Notes: generated by a model not told the origin, from the letters alone. A stretch of DNA of 5,537 bases from Acidobacteriaceae bacterium (GCA_003156615.1 PMHI01000602.1:16727-22263), one strand, 5' to 3'. Shown: positions 1-5,537, numbered from the stretch's first letter. Made by a program: numbers and translations.

Positions 1-1755
1 CGCATTCTGGCCGCGGCCTTGAATTGCCGCTCATCCGACAAACCGGTCGCCGAGCCTTGCGGCATCTGCGAGTCCTGCACAGAGATTCGCGCCGGCAACG
101 CCGTCGACGTGATCGAGATCGACGCTGCCACCAATCGCGGCATCGACGAAATCCGCGAACTGCGCGAAGCCGCGCGCTACCGTCCGGCGCGCGACCGCTT
201 CAAGATTTATATCCTCGACGAAGCGCACCAGATTACCGACGCCGCCTTCAACGCTCTGCTCAAGACGCTCGAAGAACCTCCCGACCACATCGTCTTCATG
301 CTGGCGACCACGCAGCCCGAGGACATTCCTCAGACCATCCGGTCGCGCTGCCAGCACTTTAGTTTCCGCGCCGTGAAGTTCGACGACATTGTCGGTCAAT
401 TGCGCGATCTCGTCGGGCGCGAAAAGATCGAAGCCGATGACGATGCGCTTGCGCTGCTGGCCGAAGCGGGCGACGGCTCCATGCGCGACGCGCTGTCGAT
501 TCTCGATCAGGCGATTGCATCGTCCAGCGGAAAGATCACCGCCAACTCCGTGCGCAACCTGGTTGGCGCAGCGCCGGCGCACGTTCTCGAAGGAGTGATG
601 CAGGCGGTCGCTCAGGGCGCCAGCGAAGAAGTGCTGCGGCAAGTCGACCACCTCATCAGCGAGGGCCACAGCCCCACCCACTTCGCGCGCCAGATGGTCC
701 GCTTCCTGCGCAACGCCACTGTCGCCAAGATTGCGGGTAAAGACTCTTCCCTGCTGCAGATGTCCAGCGAAGAACGCGAGCGCGTGGAGCGCGTGGCGGG
801 CCTATTTGGCGAAGAAGACCTCACTCGTCACCTGCAAATCATGCTCCGGACGCACGGCGATCTGGGATACAAGCAGGAGCAGCGCTTCCACCTGGAACTT
901 GGCCTGCTCAAGATGGCGCACGCCCAACGGCTGCTTCCGATCGAGCAACTCCTCAGCGACGTGGCCGCTTCTTCGAGTGTTGCAGGAGCGCCCAGAAACC
1001 CGGCACGGCCTTCGATCGTTCCTTCGACCGCGGCTGCGGCATCCGGCGGGGCCGAGACTCGGCGCTCGCAGGGGGTTGCGCCATCTCGCTCCAATGTTTC
1101 CCCGTTCGACGCCGATTCCGCCCGCAAAGGCGAACCCCGGCAGGAAGTCGCAACCGACCCGGCTCCCGGCAGCGGCCCGCGCATAGTCGCAGGTGGAAGC
1201 TCAACTGCGCGAGTGGTCATGGGCGCCGCTGCCCCCGCAAATCTCAGCGAAGACGCGCCTGACTTTCAACCCGGGGCGCAACCTGAACCGCAGGTGCAGA
1301 TGCCGCCGCAGGTTTCAGCATCCCAACCAGCGGCCACGCCGTCGGGCGCGCCGATTGAGAAGCTGCGGAGTACCGTGCTGCAAGCGCTCACCGATAGCAA
1401 TCAACGCGTCCTCGTCTCGATGCTCGAAGCGGGCGAATGGTCGGTGGAAGGAAACGAAGTGGTGGTCAGGGTGTCGGAGTCGCAAACCGTGGTTGACATG
1501 TCGGTGGGCGCCGAGACCCGGCGGCTGGCGGTTGCTTCTGCCAGCGGCGTTTTAGGCCGGGCCGTCAAGCTGAAGGTGGTCGGGGGAGCGCCGGTGAAGG
1601 CTGCGGAAGGAAAGCGCAATGGCGGAGGCAGACCCAATGGCGCAAGCCCGGCAATCGGCCGGAGCCGCGCCGAGCAGGATGCTGTCGTCCGCCGGTTGCA
1701 GGAGAAGTTCGGCGCCGAAATTCGGACGGTAATTGATTACAAAGAGAGGCGTTGA
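1..1755 (+). CDS. dnaX: DNA polymerase III subunit gamma/tau (5' end missing)
   Basis: This is the AAA+ ATPase motor of the replicative clamp loader, which loads the beta sliding clamp onto primed DNA. The reading frame is open from base 1, so the gene starts before the window. About 55 residues are missing, including the Walker A loop. In the visible 584 residues, four cysteines (9, 20, 23, 26; C-x10-C-x2-C-x2-C) form the DnaX zinc module. The Walker B motif ILDEAH ends near residue 76, sensor 1 is LATTQPED near 101-108, the arginine-finger SRC motif is at 115-117, and sensor 2 GSMRDA is near 159-164. The clamp-loader collar domain follows to about residue 320. Residues ~320-450 form a Pro/Ala/Ser/Gly-rich linker, and a tau-type C-terminal domain begins at IEKLRSTVLQAL. 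The protein ends with a conserved-looking tail containing FGAEIRTVIDYK. No A-rich slippery heptamer for a gamma-producing frameshift is visible. ybaB follows immediately, which is a classical arrangement. Confidence 0.97.
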   Translation, partial: RILAAALNCRSSDKPVAEPCGICESCTEIRAGNAVDVIEIDAATNRGIDEIRELREAARYRPARDRFKIYILDEAHQITDAAFNALLKTLEEPPDHIVFMLATTQPEDIPQTIRSRCQHFSFRAVKFDDIVGQLRDLVGREKIEADDDALALLAEAGDGSMRDALSILDQAIASSSGKITANSVRNLVGAAPAHVLEGVMQAVAQGASEEVLRQVDHLISEGHSPTHFARQMVRFLRNATVAKIAGKDSSLLQMSSEERERVERVAGLFGEEDLTRHLQIMLRTHGDLGYKQEQRFHLELGLLKMAHAQRLLPIEQLLSDVAASSSVAGAPRNPARPSIVPSTAAAASGGAETRRSQGVAPSRSNVSPFDADSARKGEPRQEVATDPAPGSGPRIVAGGSSTARVVMGAAAPANLSEDAPDFQPGAQPEPQVQMPPQVSASQPAATPSGAPIEKLRSTVLQALTDSNQRVLVSMLEAGEWSVEGNEVVVRVSESQTVVDMSVGAETRRLAVASASGVLGRAVKLKVVGGAPVKAAEGKRNGGGRPNGASPAIGRSRAEQDAVVRRLQEKFGAEIRTVIDYKERR

Positions 1756-1769
1756 GAATCAGGGGGTTT

Positions 1770-2075
1770 ATGGGCGGATTCAATCTGCAAGAGCTGATGT
1801 CGAAAGCGAAATCGCAGTACGACACCCTGCAGAAGAAGATGCAGGAGACCGTGGTGGAGGCCTCGTCGGGCGGGGACACGGTTACGGTGAAAATGGATGG
1901 CCGCAAGCAACTGCTCAGCCTGCGCATCGATCCTGAAGCGGTGAAGACGGGCGACGTGGAGATGCTCGAGGATTTGGTGCTGGCCGCGATCAACGAAGCC
2001 GCTCGGAAGATCGACGGGGCGATGCAGTCGACGGTGGGCGGCATGCTTGGCGGGCTGGGCATCGGCGGACTCTAG
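1770..2075 (+). CDS. ybaB: YbaB/EbfC family nucleoid-associated protein
   Basis: This gene encodes a small DNA-binding protein of the YbaB/EbfC family. These proteins act as homodimers that bind DNA and are linked to nucleoid organisation and possibly recombinational repair. The 101-residue product has the family layout. An N-terminal helix (NLQELMSKAKSQYDTLQKKMQ) is followed by the beta-rich core with the signature VEASSGGDTVTVKMDG and by LRIDPEAV. The protein ends in a glycine-rich tail, GGMLGGLGIGGL. I chose the ATG at 1770 because family members usually begin M-x-x-x-NLQ and AGGGGG lies just upstream (1761-1766), although its spacing is only three bases. An in-frame TTG at 1752, overlapping the dnaX stop, would add six residues and is less likely. 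The 14-base gap to dnaX implies co-transcription and probably translational coupling. Family identity is very secure; the exact start is moderately secure. Confidence 0.95.
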   Translation: MGGFNLQELMSKAKSQYDTLQKKMQETVVEASSGGDTVTVKMDGRKQLLSLRIDPEAVKTGDVEMLEDLVLAAINEAARKIDGAMQSTVGGMLGGLGIGGL

Positions 2076-2087
2076 GTGTTGAATCAC

Positions 2088-2153
2088 GTTTCCGGTTCCC
2101 GGTTTCGAGAGCCGCAACGACTGGAAACCAGAAGTGGAAACTTCAGATTTCTG
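2088..2153 (+). repeat. Short heptad and inverted repeats in the ybaB-recR spacer
   Basis: Three imperfect 7-base units stand head to tail: GTTTCCG (2088-2094), GTTCCCG (2095-2101) and GTTTCGA (2102-2108). The reverse complement of their core, GGAAAC, appears twice downstream at 2123-2128 and 2136-2141, within two TGGAAAC copies 13 bases apart. Two small hairpins overlap these copies: CTGG/CCAG with loop AAA (2121-2131), and GAAGT/ACTTC with loop GGAA (2131-2144). There is no T-run, so this does not look like an intrinsic terminator. It could be a decayed piece of a dispersed heptad repeat or a weak RNA structure ahead of recR. The repeats are plainly visible; any function is unknown. Confidence 0.5.
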
Positions 2154-2181
2154 ATTTATTGACTCAACCAGACAAATCCTC

Positions 2182-2781
2182 ATGTCGAAATTTGCGGAGC
2201 CGATGTCACGGCTCATAGACGAATTGAAGAAGCTGCCGGGCGTGGGATCGAAGAGCGCGCAGCGGCTGGCATTCTACATTCTGCGCGCGAGCGACGAAGA
2301 CGCCGAGGCGCTGGCGGCGGCGGTGCGCGATGTCAAAGCCAACCTGCGCCTCTGCTCGGTGTGCAATAACATCACCGACGTCGACCCGTGCGTCTATTGC
2401 ACCAGCCTCACGCGCAACCAGCGACTGGTCTGCGTGGTCGAGGAGCCTACAAACATTGCCGCCATCGAGAAGACCAAGCACTTTAATGGGGTTTACCACG
2501 TGCTGCATGGATCGATCTCCCCGCTGCACGGCGTGGGACCTGAGCAGTTGCGCATCGCCAATCTCATCACGCGGGTTGAGGCCGGCAACTTGGATGAGGT
2601 GATCATTGCGACCAATCCAACGGTGGAAGGCGAGGCCACGGCCACTTATCTTTCGCAGCAGCTCAAGCGGGCGGGCGTGAAAGTGACGCGCATCGCCATG
2701 GGCATCCCAGTCGGTAGTGACATCGAATATACCGATGAAATCACCATGCTGAAAGCCATGGAGGGGCGGCGGGAGCTGTGA
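2182..2781 (+). CDS. recR: Recombination mediator protein RecR
   Basis: RecR works with RecF and RecO to load RecA on SSB-coated gaps during recombinational repair; it forms a ring-shaped clamp around DNA. The 199-residue product has the normal family length and domain order. A helix-hairpin-helix lies near residues 10-33 ([14 protein letters not shown]). A four-cysteine zinc finger follows at C58, C61, C70 and C73. The Toprim domain starts at [13 protein letters not shown] (residues 84-96) and includes [13 protein letters not shown] and [12 protein letters not shown]. The C-terminal segment contains [16 protein letters not shown]. The ATG at 2182 gives the usual [18 protein letters not shown]-terminus. 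A later in-frame ATG at 2203 would shorten it needlessly. No good Shine-Dalgarno sequence precedes the start, so initiation may be weak or coupled to upstream translation. The gene lies 106 bases after ybaB in the common dnaX-ybaB-recR order and probably belongs to the same transcript. Confidence 0.98.
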   Translation: MSKFAEPMSRLIDELKKLPGVGSKSAQRLAFYILRASDEDAEALAAAVRDVKANLRLCSVCNNITDVDPCVYCTSLTRNQRLVCVVEEPTNIAAIEKTKHFNGVYHVLHGSISPLHGVGPEQLRIANLITRVEAGNLDEVIIATNPTVEGEATATYLSQQLKRAGVKVTRIAMGIPVGSDIEYTDEITMLKAMEGRREL

Positions 2782-2814
2782 AGGCGTTCCGCTCCTAGCT
2801 CAAGCCTATTCAGA

Positions 2815-3381
2815 TTACCGGGGCGGCGCCACGGCTTCTGGGTCTGGTTCCAGAAACACGTTCAGTTCTTCTTCCATGGCAGCTAGCCCCTCGGGAAGGG
2901 CGCCGCGGTTGTATTCGGCCATGCGGTTCTTCCACTTGAGGAAGTCGGTGATGCTTTGCGGTTCGACGCGGACCTCGACGCGGCGCAGGCTGGCGAGCAG
3001 CAGATTCATTTCGTAGCGGAAGCCGGTGGCGGTGCGGAGATTCTTCGCAGCAGGATGCGCCGTTTCGATTCGGCCGCGACGGAATTCGAGTAATCCCCAA
3101 GCCTGAGGCAGTTCCTCGCGGTCGACCAATCCGGCGGGAACCAGATAGAAGCGCTCGCAGCCGACTCCCAGCTCCGGCTCGAGGCGGAAGGGCTTGGCCC
3201 GGTCGGCGAGGAAGTCCGCGCGGGTAACCTTGCACTCGACCAGGACGGAATGGCAGGGGCGCTTCCAGCCGATGGCGTCGGGCATTTCGCCGCTGACGCA
3301 GGCTTGCTCGGAGAGTACTACTCCGCAGCGGTAGAGGCGCAGCCAGTGGACGGCTTTTTCGACGAGTTGGGCGTGAGTCAT
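2815..3381 (-). CDS. MmcB-like PD-(D/E)XK nuclease family protein
   Basis: The predicted 188-residue protein appears to carry a PD-(D/E)XK nuclease fold in its first ~110 residues. The candidate active-site residues are E25 in a first helix, D35 in PDAIGW, then E49 and K51 in VLVECKVTR. The segment continues as RADFLADRAKP, CERFYLVPAGL and ELPQAWGLLEF. This pattern closely resembles the MmcB DNA-repair family, where a vEiKvSraDF-type motif is followed by a CDRFY-type motif and a GL-type strand. The C-terminal ~70 residues (with FRYEMNLLLASLRRVEV) are less recognisable. I chose the ATG at 3379-3381 because it starts directly before the first family helix. An in-frame ATG at 3483 would add 34 residues with no recognisable family features. 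There is no strong ribosome binding site at 3381. The gene converges on recR with a 33-base gap, so it is a separate transcript. Its function is inferred from motifs only; the fold call is fairly strong and the exact family moderate. Confidence 0.7.
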   Translation of the reverse strand: MTHAQLVEKAVHWLRLYRCGVVLSEQACVSGEMPDAIGWKRPCHSVLVECKVTRADFLADRAKPFRLEPELGVGCERFYLVPAGLVDREELPQAWGLLEFRRGRIETAHPAAKNLRTATGFRYEMNLLLASLRRVEVRVEPQSITDFLKWKNRMAEYNRGALPEGLAAMEEELNVFLEPDPEAVAPPR

Positions 3382-3424
3382 GGATGCGGCTTTCGGACTT
3401 CGACCGACAATGGGCACAAGAGTA

Positions 3425-3453
3425 TTTGTATCCGGAGAAGCGGACCCGCGGAA
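3425..3453 (-). promoter_or_regulatory. Possible sigma-70 promoter for the nuclease-like gene
   Basis: On the - strand, a TACAAA -10-like box (3425-3430) lies 17 bases from a TTCCGC -35-like box (3448-3453). The -10 matches four of six consensus bases; the -35 is poor, with about three. The position, ~44 bases upstream of the ATG at 3381, is suitable. This is a weak match in GC-rich DNA. Confidence 0.22.
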
Positions 3454-3508
3454 GTGACCGATTCGCTTCCAGCCGCAAATCATCTTCCGGAGGTGCCAAG
3501 ATTCGTAG

Positions 3509-3860
3509 AAGAGCGGTCAGGCAGTCTTCTGCTGGGCGACTCCGGTTGAGATCGCCTGCGCTCTCGCGCGCTTGGTACGGACCAGGGAGATCAGCTCCAG
3601 TGACAGGGCGAAAGCCCGGCAGCTCGCCATGGGGTTGGCTGACGGGTGGTCGGTTATCCAGCCAACGAATGACTTGCGCTCCAATGCAAAGCAACTCGTC
3701 GATCGTTACGAGTTGCGGGCTCGAGACGCGCTGCAGGTTGCGGCAGCTCTGGGGTGGTGCGAACGCATCCCGCAGGGGCTGGTTTTCTGGCCGCCGATCA
3801 AGAGTTGTGCGCGGTGGCTGTGCTCCGCAGATTTGACGGGGAAGCGGATCTAGGATTAGG
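3509..3860 (+). pseudogene. Decayed PIN-domain (VapC-like) ribonuclease gene
   Basis: Two adjoining frames together spell the C-terminal two-thirds of a PIN-domain protein; PIN proteins are metal-dependent RNases, often the toxins of VapBC pairs. The first frame (3509-3787) reads WATPVEIACALARLV, a mid-region and RARDALQVAAALGWC. It then turns into WPPIKSCARWLC and stops at 3853. The expected PIN ending, FLAADQELCAVAVLRRF, is found instead in the next frame from 3787, where F-L-A-A-D places an acidic residue at 3796-3798. Loss of one base near 3785-3788 (for example one C of a CC pair) explains the break. The glutamate of PVE (3548-3550) and the aspartate of ARDAL (3725-3727) are kept. The N-terminal strand with the first catalytic aspartate is missing, and a stop in this frame at 3506-3508 cuts off anything upstream. 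The neighbouring frame ending at 3549 (RFVEERSGSLLLGD) may be a further shifted piece, which is uncertain. No antitoxin gene is visible. The product is very unlikely to be active. Confidence 0.65.
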
Positions 3861-3862
3861 GT
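3833..3862 (+). promoter_or_regulatory. Possible promoter for the secreted repeat protein
   Basis: TTGACG (3833-3838) matches five of six -35 consensus bases. It is followed after 18 bases by TAGGGT (3857-3862), which keeps the key T, A and final T of a -10 box. The site lies ~57 bases upstream of the ATG at 3919, within the tail of the PIN relic. It is a plausible but unproven sigma-70 site. Confidence 0.3.
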
Positions 3863-3868
3863 GTTTTC

Positions 3869-3900
3869 GGGCTGAAGAAAGAAACTTTCGACTTAAGCCC
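3869..3900 (+). promoter_or_regulatory. Leader hairpin before the secreted-protein gene
   Basis: The outer arms GGGCT (3869-3873) and AGCCC (3896-3900) pair, and the inner arms GAAAG (3877-3881) and CTTTC (3885-3889) pair around an AAA loop, with a small internal bulge between. An 8-base palindrome CCTTAAGG (3899-3906) follows at once and overlaps the Shine-Dalgarno sequence. No U-run follows, so a terminator is unlikely. A structured 5' leader is the simpler reading. Confidence 0.4.
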
Positions 3901-3902
3901 TT

Positions 3903-3909
3903 AAGGAGA
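3903..3909 (+). promoter_or_regulatory. Strong ribosome binding site
   Basis: AAGGAGA sits ten bases before the ATG at 3919. It is the best Shine-Dalgarno match in the window. It fixes the start at 3919, although the frame is open upstream as far as 3754 and beyond. Confidence 0.8.
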
Positions 3910-3918
3910 CTGGGAAAA

Positions 3919-4461
3919 ATGAAACGCATGATCCGAGCATCTCTGGCGCTTCTGCTTCTGAGTGCATTGGGCTGGGCGCAGGACGCGGTCAGTGCTGTCC
4001 ATGGGACCATCACCAAACTGGATTCGGCCACCAAAACGGCTGTCGTCAAGACCAAAGATGGCGTGGAGCACTCAATCAAGTTTGTCGACAAGACCACGGT
4101 CCACGGTACCGAGGAGACGGCCACGGGCACGAAAGACGCCTTTCACGGACTGACAGAAGGCACGGAGGTGGTGGCGCACTACACCGCCAAGGGTACGGAG
4201 AAGACGGCGGTCGAGGTCGATAAAGTCGGCAAAGATGGTATTAAATCGGTGGACGGAACCATCACCCATATCGATCGCGCCGGCAAGACTCTGGCGGTCA
4301 AGGCAGCGGATGGCACGGAAGACACATTTCGACTGTCCGGACATGCCGCAGCGGATGGAGGCAAGGACATCGCAAAGGGAGCCGAGAAATCCGCGAAGGT
4401 GACGGTCTACTACACCGAAGACGCCGGCAAGAAAATTGCCCACTTCTTTGAGGGGAGCTAA
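3919..4461 (+). CDS. Exported protein with two DUF5666-like repeats
   Basis: The product is a 180-residue protein of unknown function. Residues 1-20 form a clear Sec signal peptide: basic MKRMIR, a hydrophobic ASLALLLLSALGW core, and probable cleavage after A20, before QDAV. The mature part holds two related units. Unit 1 (about 26-100) starts AVHGTITKLDSATKTAVVKT and unit 2 (about 110-178) starts SVDGTITHIDRAGKTLAVKA. Each unit ends in a strand pair, VVAHYTAKGTEKTAVEV and VTVYYTEDAGKKIAHFF. The pattern of V-x-G-T-I-T, a turn, a second strand, then a V-V-x-Y-x strand resembles the small beta-barrel DUF5666-type domain found in exported bacterial proteins. There are no cysteines and no lipobox, so the protein is probably soluble in the periplasm or secreted. 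Lysine, threonine and glycine are abundant. The start is set by the strong ribosome binding site at 3903-3909. The gene is monocistronic and converges on the CHAD-HD gene 27 bases downstream. The domain name is a likeness, not a confirmed match. Confidence 0.85.
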   Translation: MKRMIRASLALLLLSALGWAQDAVSAVHGTITKLDSATKTAVVKTKDGVEHSIKFVDKTTVHGTEETATGTKDAFHGLTEGTEVVAHYTAKGTEKTAVEVDKVGKDGIKSVDGTITHIDRAGKTLAVKAADGTEDTFRLSGHAAADGGKDIAKGAEKSAKVTVYYTEDAGKKIAHFFEGS

Positions 4462-4488
4462 GGAGGCATTTTCACAATAGACAACACG

Positions 4489-5537
4489 TTAACGTCTTCT
4501 CAACTGCACACCAGGTTGCCGAACTGCAGCTTTCTTCATCGATCTGAATACGACGGGGCGGTGCAACACGGTTTCCAGCAGGTGGCGTTCGGCGGCGATG
4601 GTTTGAGCGGACGTTCCCAGAGGTGAATAGCCTTCGGCGACGATGACTAGAGCTGCGCTTGAGCGAGAGCCTGAAGTCTTGCGCAGAAATCCATTGGAAC
4701 GTTGCCTGCGACTGTTTTTCGCTTTGATCGGAATATTTCCAACTTGAATGCGGCGGATGCGGCCGTCGTGGCTGGCGTCCAGGGCGTTGGCCAGGCGAAG
4801 GATGGCGGCAAGTTGGATGGTTGCTTTCTGCTCGTCGGGGAGAAGATCGCGCAGGCACTTGTGCTTGCGGGTGGGCAGGGCCCCGCGATGAAAGCGAGCG
4901 ACGATGGCGGCGCGCTCGAGCTCTGCGGGCTTCCAGCCTAACGGATTGCCGTGGGCGCGAATCATTTCGAAGGAAGTCTTGTGATGTCCCTTCTCGCCTT
5001 GGGACTTGCCGACATCGTGCAGGAGAGCAGCGGCGAGCAGGCTGGAGCGGGCAGAGGCGCGGTCAAGGGAAGGCAGCCATCCGGAGGCCAGAAGGCCTTC
5101 ATAGAGTTGAAGCGCCAGGCTGGCGACGCGCTCGGAATGGGGAAAGTCGGGATCGAGGCCGCTCGCCCAAAGCTTCATGCGGCGCGTAGCGAGGGCCTGA
5201 ATCTGCCTGCCTTGGGGCAGCACTGCGCGCCAGACCTGCCAGAGAGAATCGGGGCCGATCATCTTCTTGCGGTAGCGATCGATGCGCTGCGTGCGTTCCT
5301 CGACAATTCGCTCGCGCCACTGCCGACGGGAACCTTCCTCGAGAAAAACGTGGCAGGAGACGGCTGTGGCCCAGAGCACGTCGAGGTCATGGACTTCGCC
5401 GAGCAAATCCTGCATTTCTTTGAGATCGTTACTCCAGGCCTTGTGCTCGGCGGGGAGGAAATTCTCGACGATGTAGCGGAAGCGCTTGAGTCCGATGCGA
5501 AGAGAATGGAAAGCGACCTGGGAGCGGTTGCGCAGGG
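4489..5537 (-). CDS. CHAD domain-HD phosphohydrolase fusion protein (5' end missing)
   Basis: The frame runs off the right edge, so the N-terminus is missing; ~349 residues are visible. The first part is a CHAD (conserved histidine alpha-helical) domain, a helical bundle shown in other proteins to bind polyphosphate. Its signatures are FHSLRIGLKRFRYIVENF (5455-5508) and MQDLLGEVHDLDVL, followed by basic helices. After a linker with IQALATRRMKLWA comes an HD metal-dependent phosphohydrolase domain. It has an early histidine in FPHSERVASLALQLY, the HD pair in LLHDVGK (codons at 5014-5019), a histidine in ARFHRG and an aspartate in RLANALDASHD. This resembles the HD domain at the C-terminus of Ppx/GppA exopolyphosphatases more than signalling HD-GYP domains. 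The C-terminus continues as a Ppx-like beta segment and ends in a basic tail, GVQLRRR. No ASKHA (actin-like) phosphatase domain is visible, though one could lie upstream. The ATG at 5415 lies inside the CHAD domain and is not the true start. A role in polyphosphate binding or turnover is inferred. Confidence 0.85.
   Translation of the reverse strand, partial: LRNRSQVAFHSLRIGLKRFRYIVENFLPAEHKAWSNDLKEMQDLLGEVHDLDVLWATAVSCHVFLEEGSRRQWRERIVEERTQRIDRYRKKMIGPDSLWQVWRAVLPQGRQIQALATRRMKLWASGLDPDFPHSERVASLALQLYEGLLASGWLPSLDRASARSSLLAAALLHDVGKSQGEKGHHKTSFEMIRAHGNPLGWKPAELERAAIVARFHRGALPTRKHKCLRDLLPDEQKATIQLAAILRLANALDASHDGRIRRIQVGNIPIKAKNSRRQRSNGFLRKTSGSRSSAALVIVAEGYSPLGTSAQTIAAERHLLETVLHRPVVFRSMKKAAVRQPGVQLRRR

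Larger units (their letters stand above)
3382..3918. other. Gene-free stretch with relic and regulatory DNA
   Basis: This 537-base stretch between the nuclease-like gene and the secreted-protein gene holds no intact gene. Its left ~125 bases are the upstream region of the - strand gene. Its middle is the PIN-domain relic, and its last ~70 bases form the leader of the + strand gene with a hairpin and a ribosome binding site. Several open frames cross it on both strands, including a long Arg/Ser/Pro-rich one on the - strand. They have the composition of GC-rich shadow frames and no recognisable domain. Confidence 0.6.

Noticed and set aside
31..681. A 216-codon open frame on the - strand opposite dnaX
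   Set aside because: It lies fully inside the well-conserved dnaX coding region, has no recognisable domain, and has the composition of a GC-rich shadow frame.
2159..2187. TTGACT as a -35 box for a recR-specific promoter
   Set aside because: The matching -10 position would fall on the recR start codon and shows no TATAAT-like sequence.
2772..2801. Possible terminator between recR and the convergent gene (GGAGC/GCTCC or GAGCT/AGCTC arms)
   Set aside because: The stems are only five bases with long loops, and no T-run follows on either strand.
3379..3483. Upstream ATG at 3483 for the nuclease-like gene, adding 34 residues
   Set aside because: The extra residues have no family resemblance. 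The MmcB-like homology begins at the 3381 ATG, although the missing ribosome binding site leaves some doubt.
2810..3694. A 294-codon open frame on the - strand overlapping the nuclease-like gene
   Set aside because: It is extremely rich in Arg, Pro and Ser, shows no motifs, and overlaps the frame that carries the PD-(D/E)XK pattern.
4462..4488. Bidirectional terminator between the convergent exported-protein and CHAD-HD genes
   Set aside because: The 27-base gap has no convincing inverted repeat and only a short TTTT.
4472..4858. A 128-codon open frame on the - strand overlapping the HD domain
   Set aside because: It is out of frame with the conserved CHAD-HD protein, rich in Arg and Pro, and has no recognisable domain.
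5413..5415. ATG at 5415 as the start of the CHAD-HD gene
   Set aside because: The frame continues upstream to the window edge with clear CHAD sequence (FHSLRIGLKRFRY), so this ATG is internal.

Overview
The window is GC-rich bacterial chromosomal DNA. It holds the housekeeping cluster dnaX - ybaB/ebfC - recR on the + strand, followed by a small accessory stretch. The phylum cannot be proven from this window. The codon and GC style, a secreted DUF5666-like protein and a CHAD-HD protein near dnaX-ybaB-recR make an Acidobacteriota-type genome my best guess (inference only).

Positions 1-2781 (+ strand). The first gene is dnaX without its first ~55 codons, which lie off the left edge; it encodes the tau subunit of the DNA polymerase III clamp loader. 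The ybaB/ebfC nucleoid-associated protein gene starts within about 15 bases of the dnaX stop. recR follows after a 106-base spacer that contains short heptad and inverted repeats. Together these genes cover clamp loading, nucleoid binding and RecF-pathway recombinational repair.

Positions 2815-3381 (- strand). A gene convergent with recR encodes a PD-(D/E)XK nuclease-like protein that resembles the MmcB DNA-repair family.

Positions 3382-3918. No intact gene is present. The stretch contains the upstream region of the nuclease-like gene and the decayed remains of a PIN-domain (VapC-like) ribonuclease gene. That remnant lacks its N-terminal half and is broken by a one-base frameshift near 3787. 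The stretch ends with a hairpin and a strong ribosome binding site for the next gene.

Positions 3919-4461 (+ strand). This gene encodes a small exported protein made of two copies of a DUF5666-like beta-rich repeat. Positions 4489-5537 (- strand, 5' end off the right edge) carry a convergent gene for a CHAD domain fused to an HD phosphohydrolase domain of the Ppx/GppA C-terminal type, which suggests a role in polyphosphate metabolism or sensing.

Nothing here amounts to a clear new multi-gene system. The most interesting items are the CHAD-HD fusion, the MmcB-like nuclease beside recR, the repeat-bearing ybaB-recR spacer and the frameshifted PIN relic.
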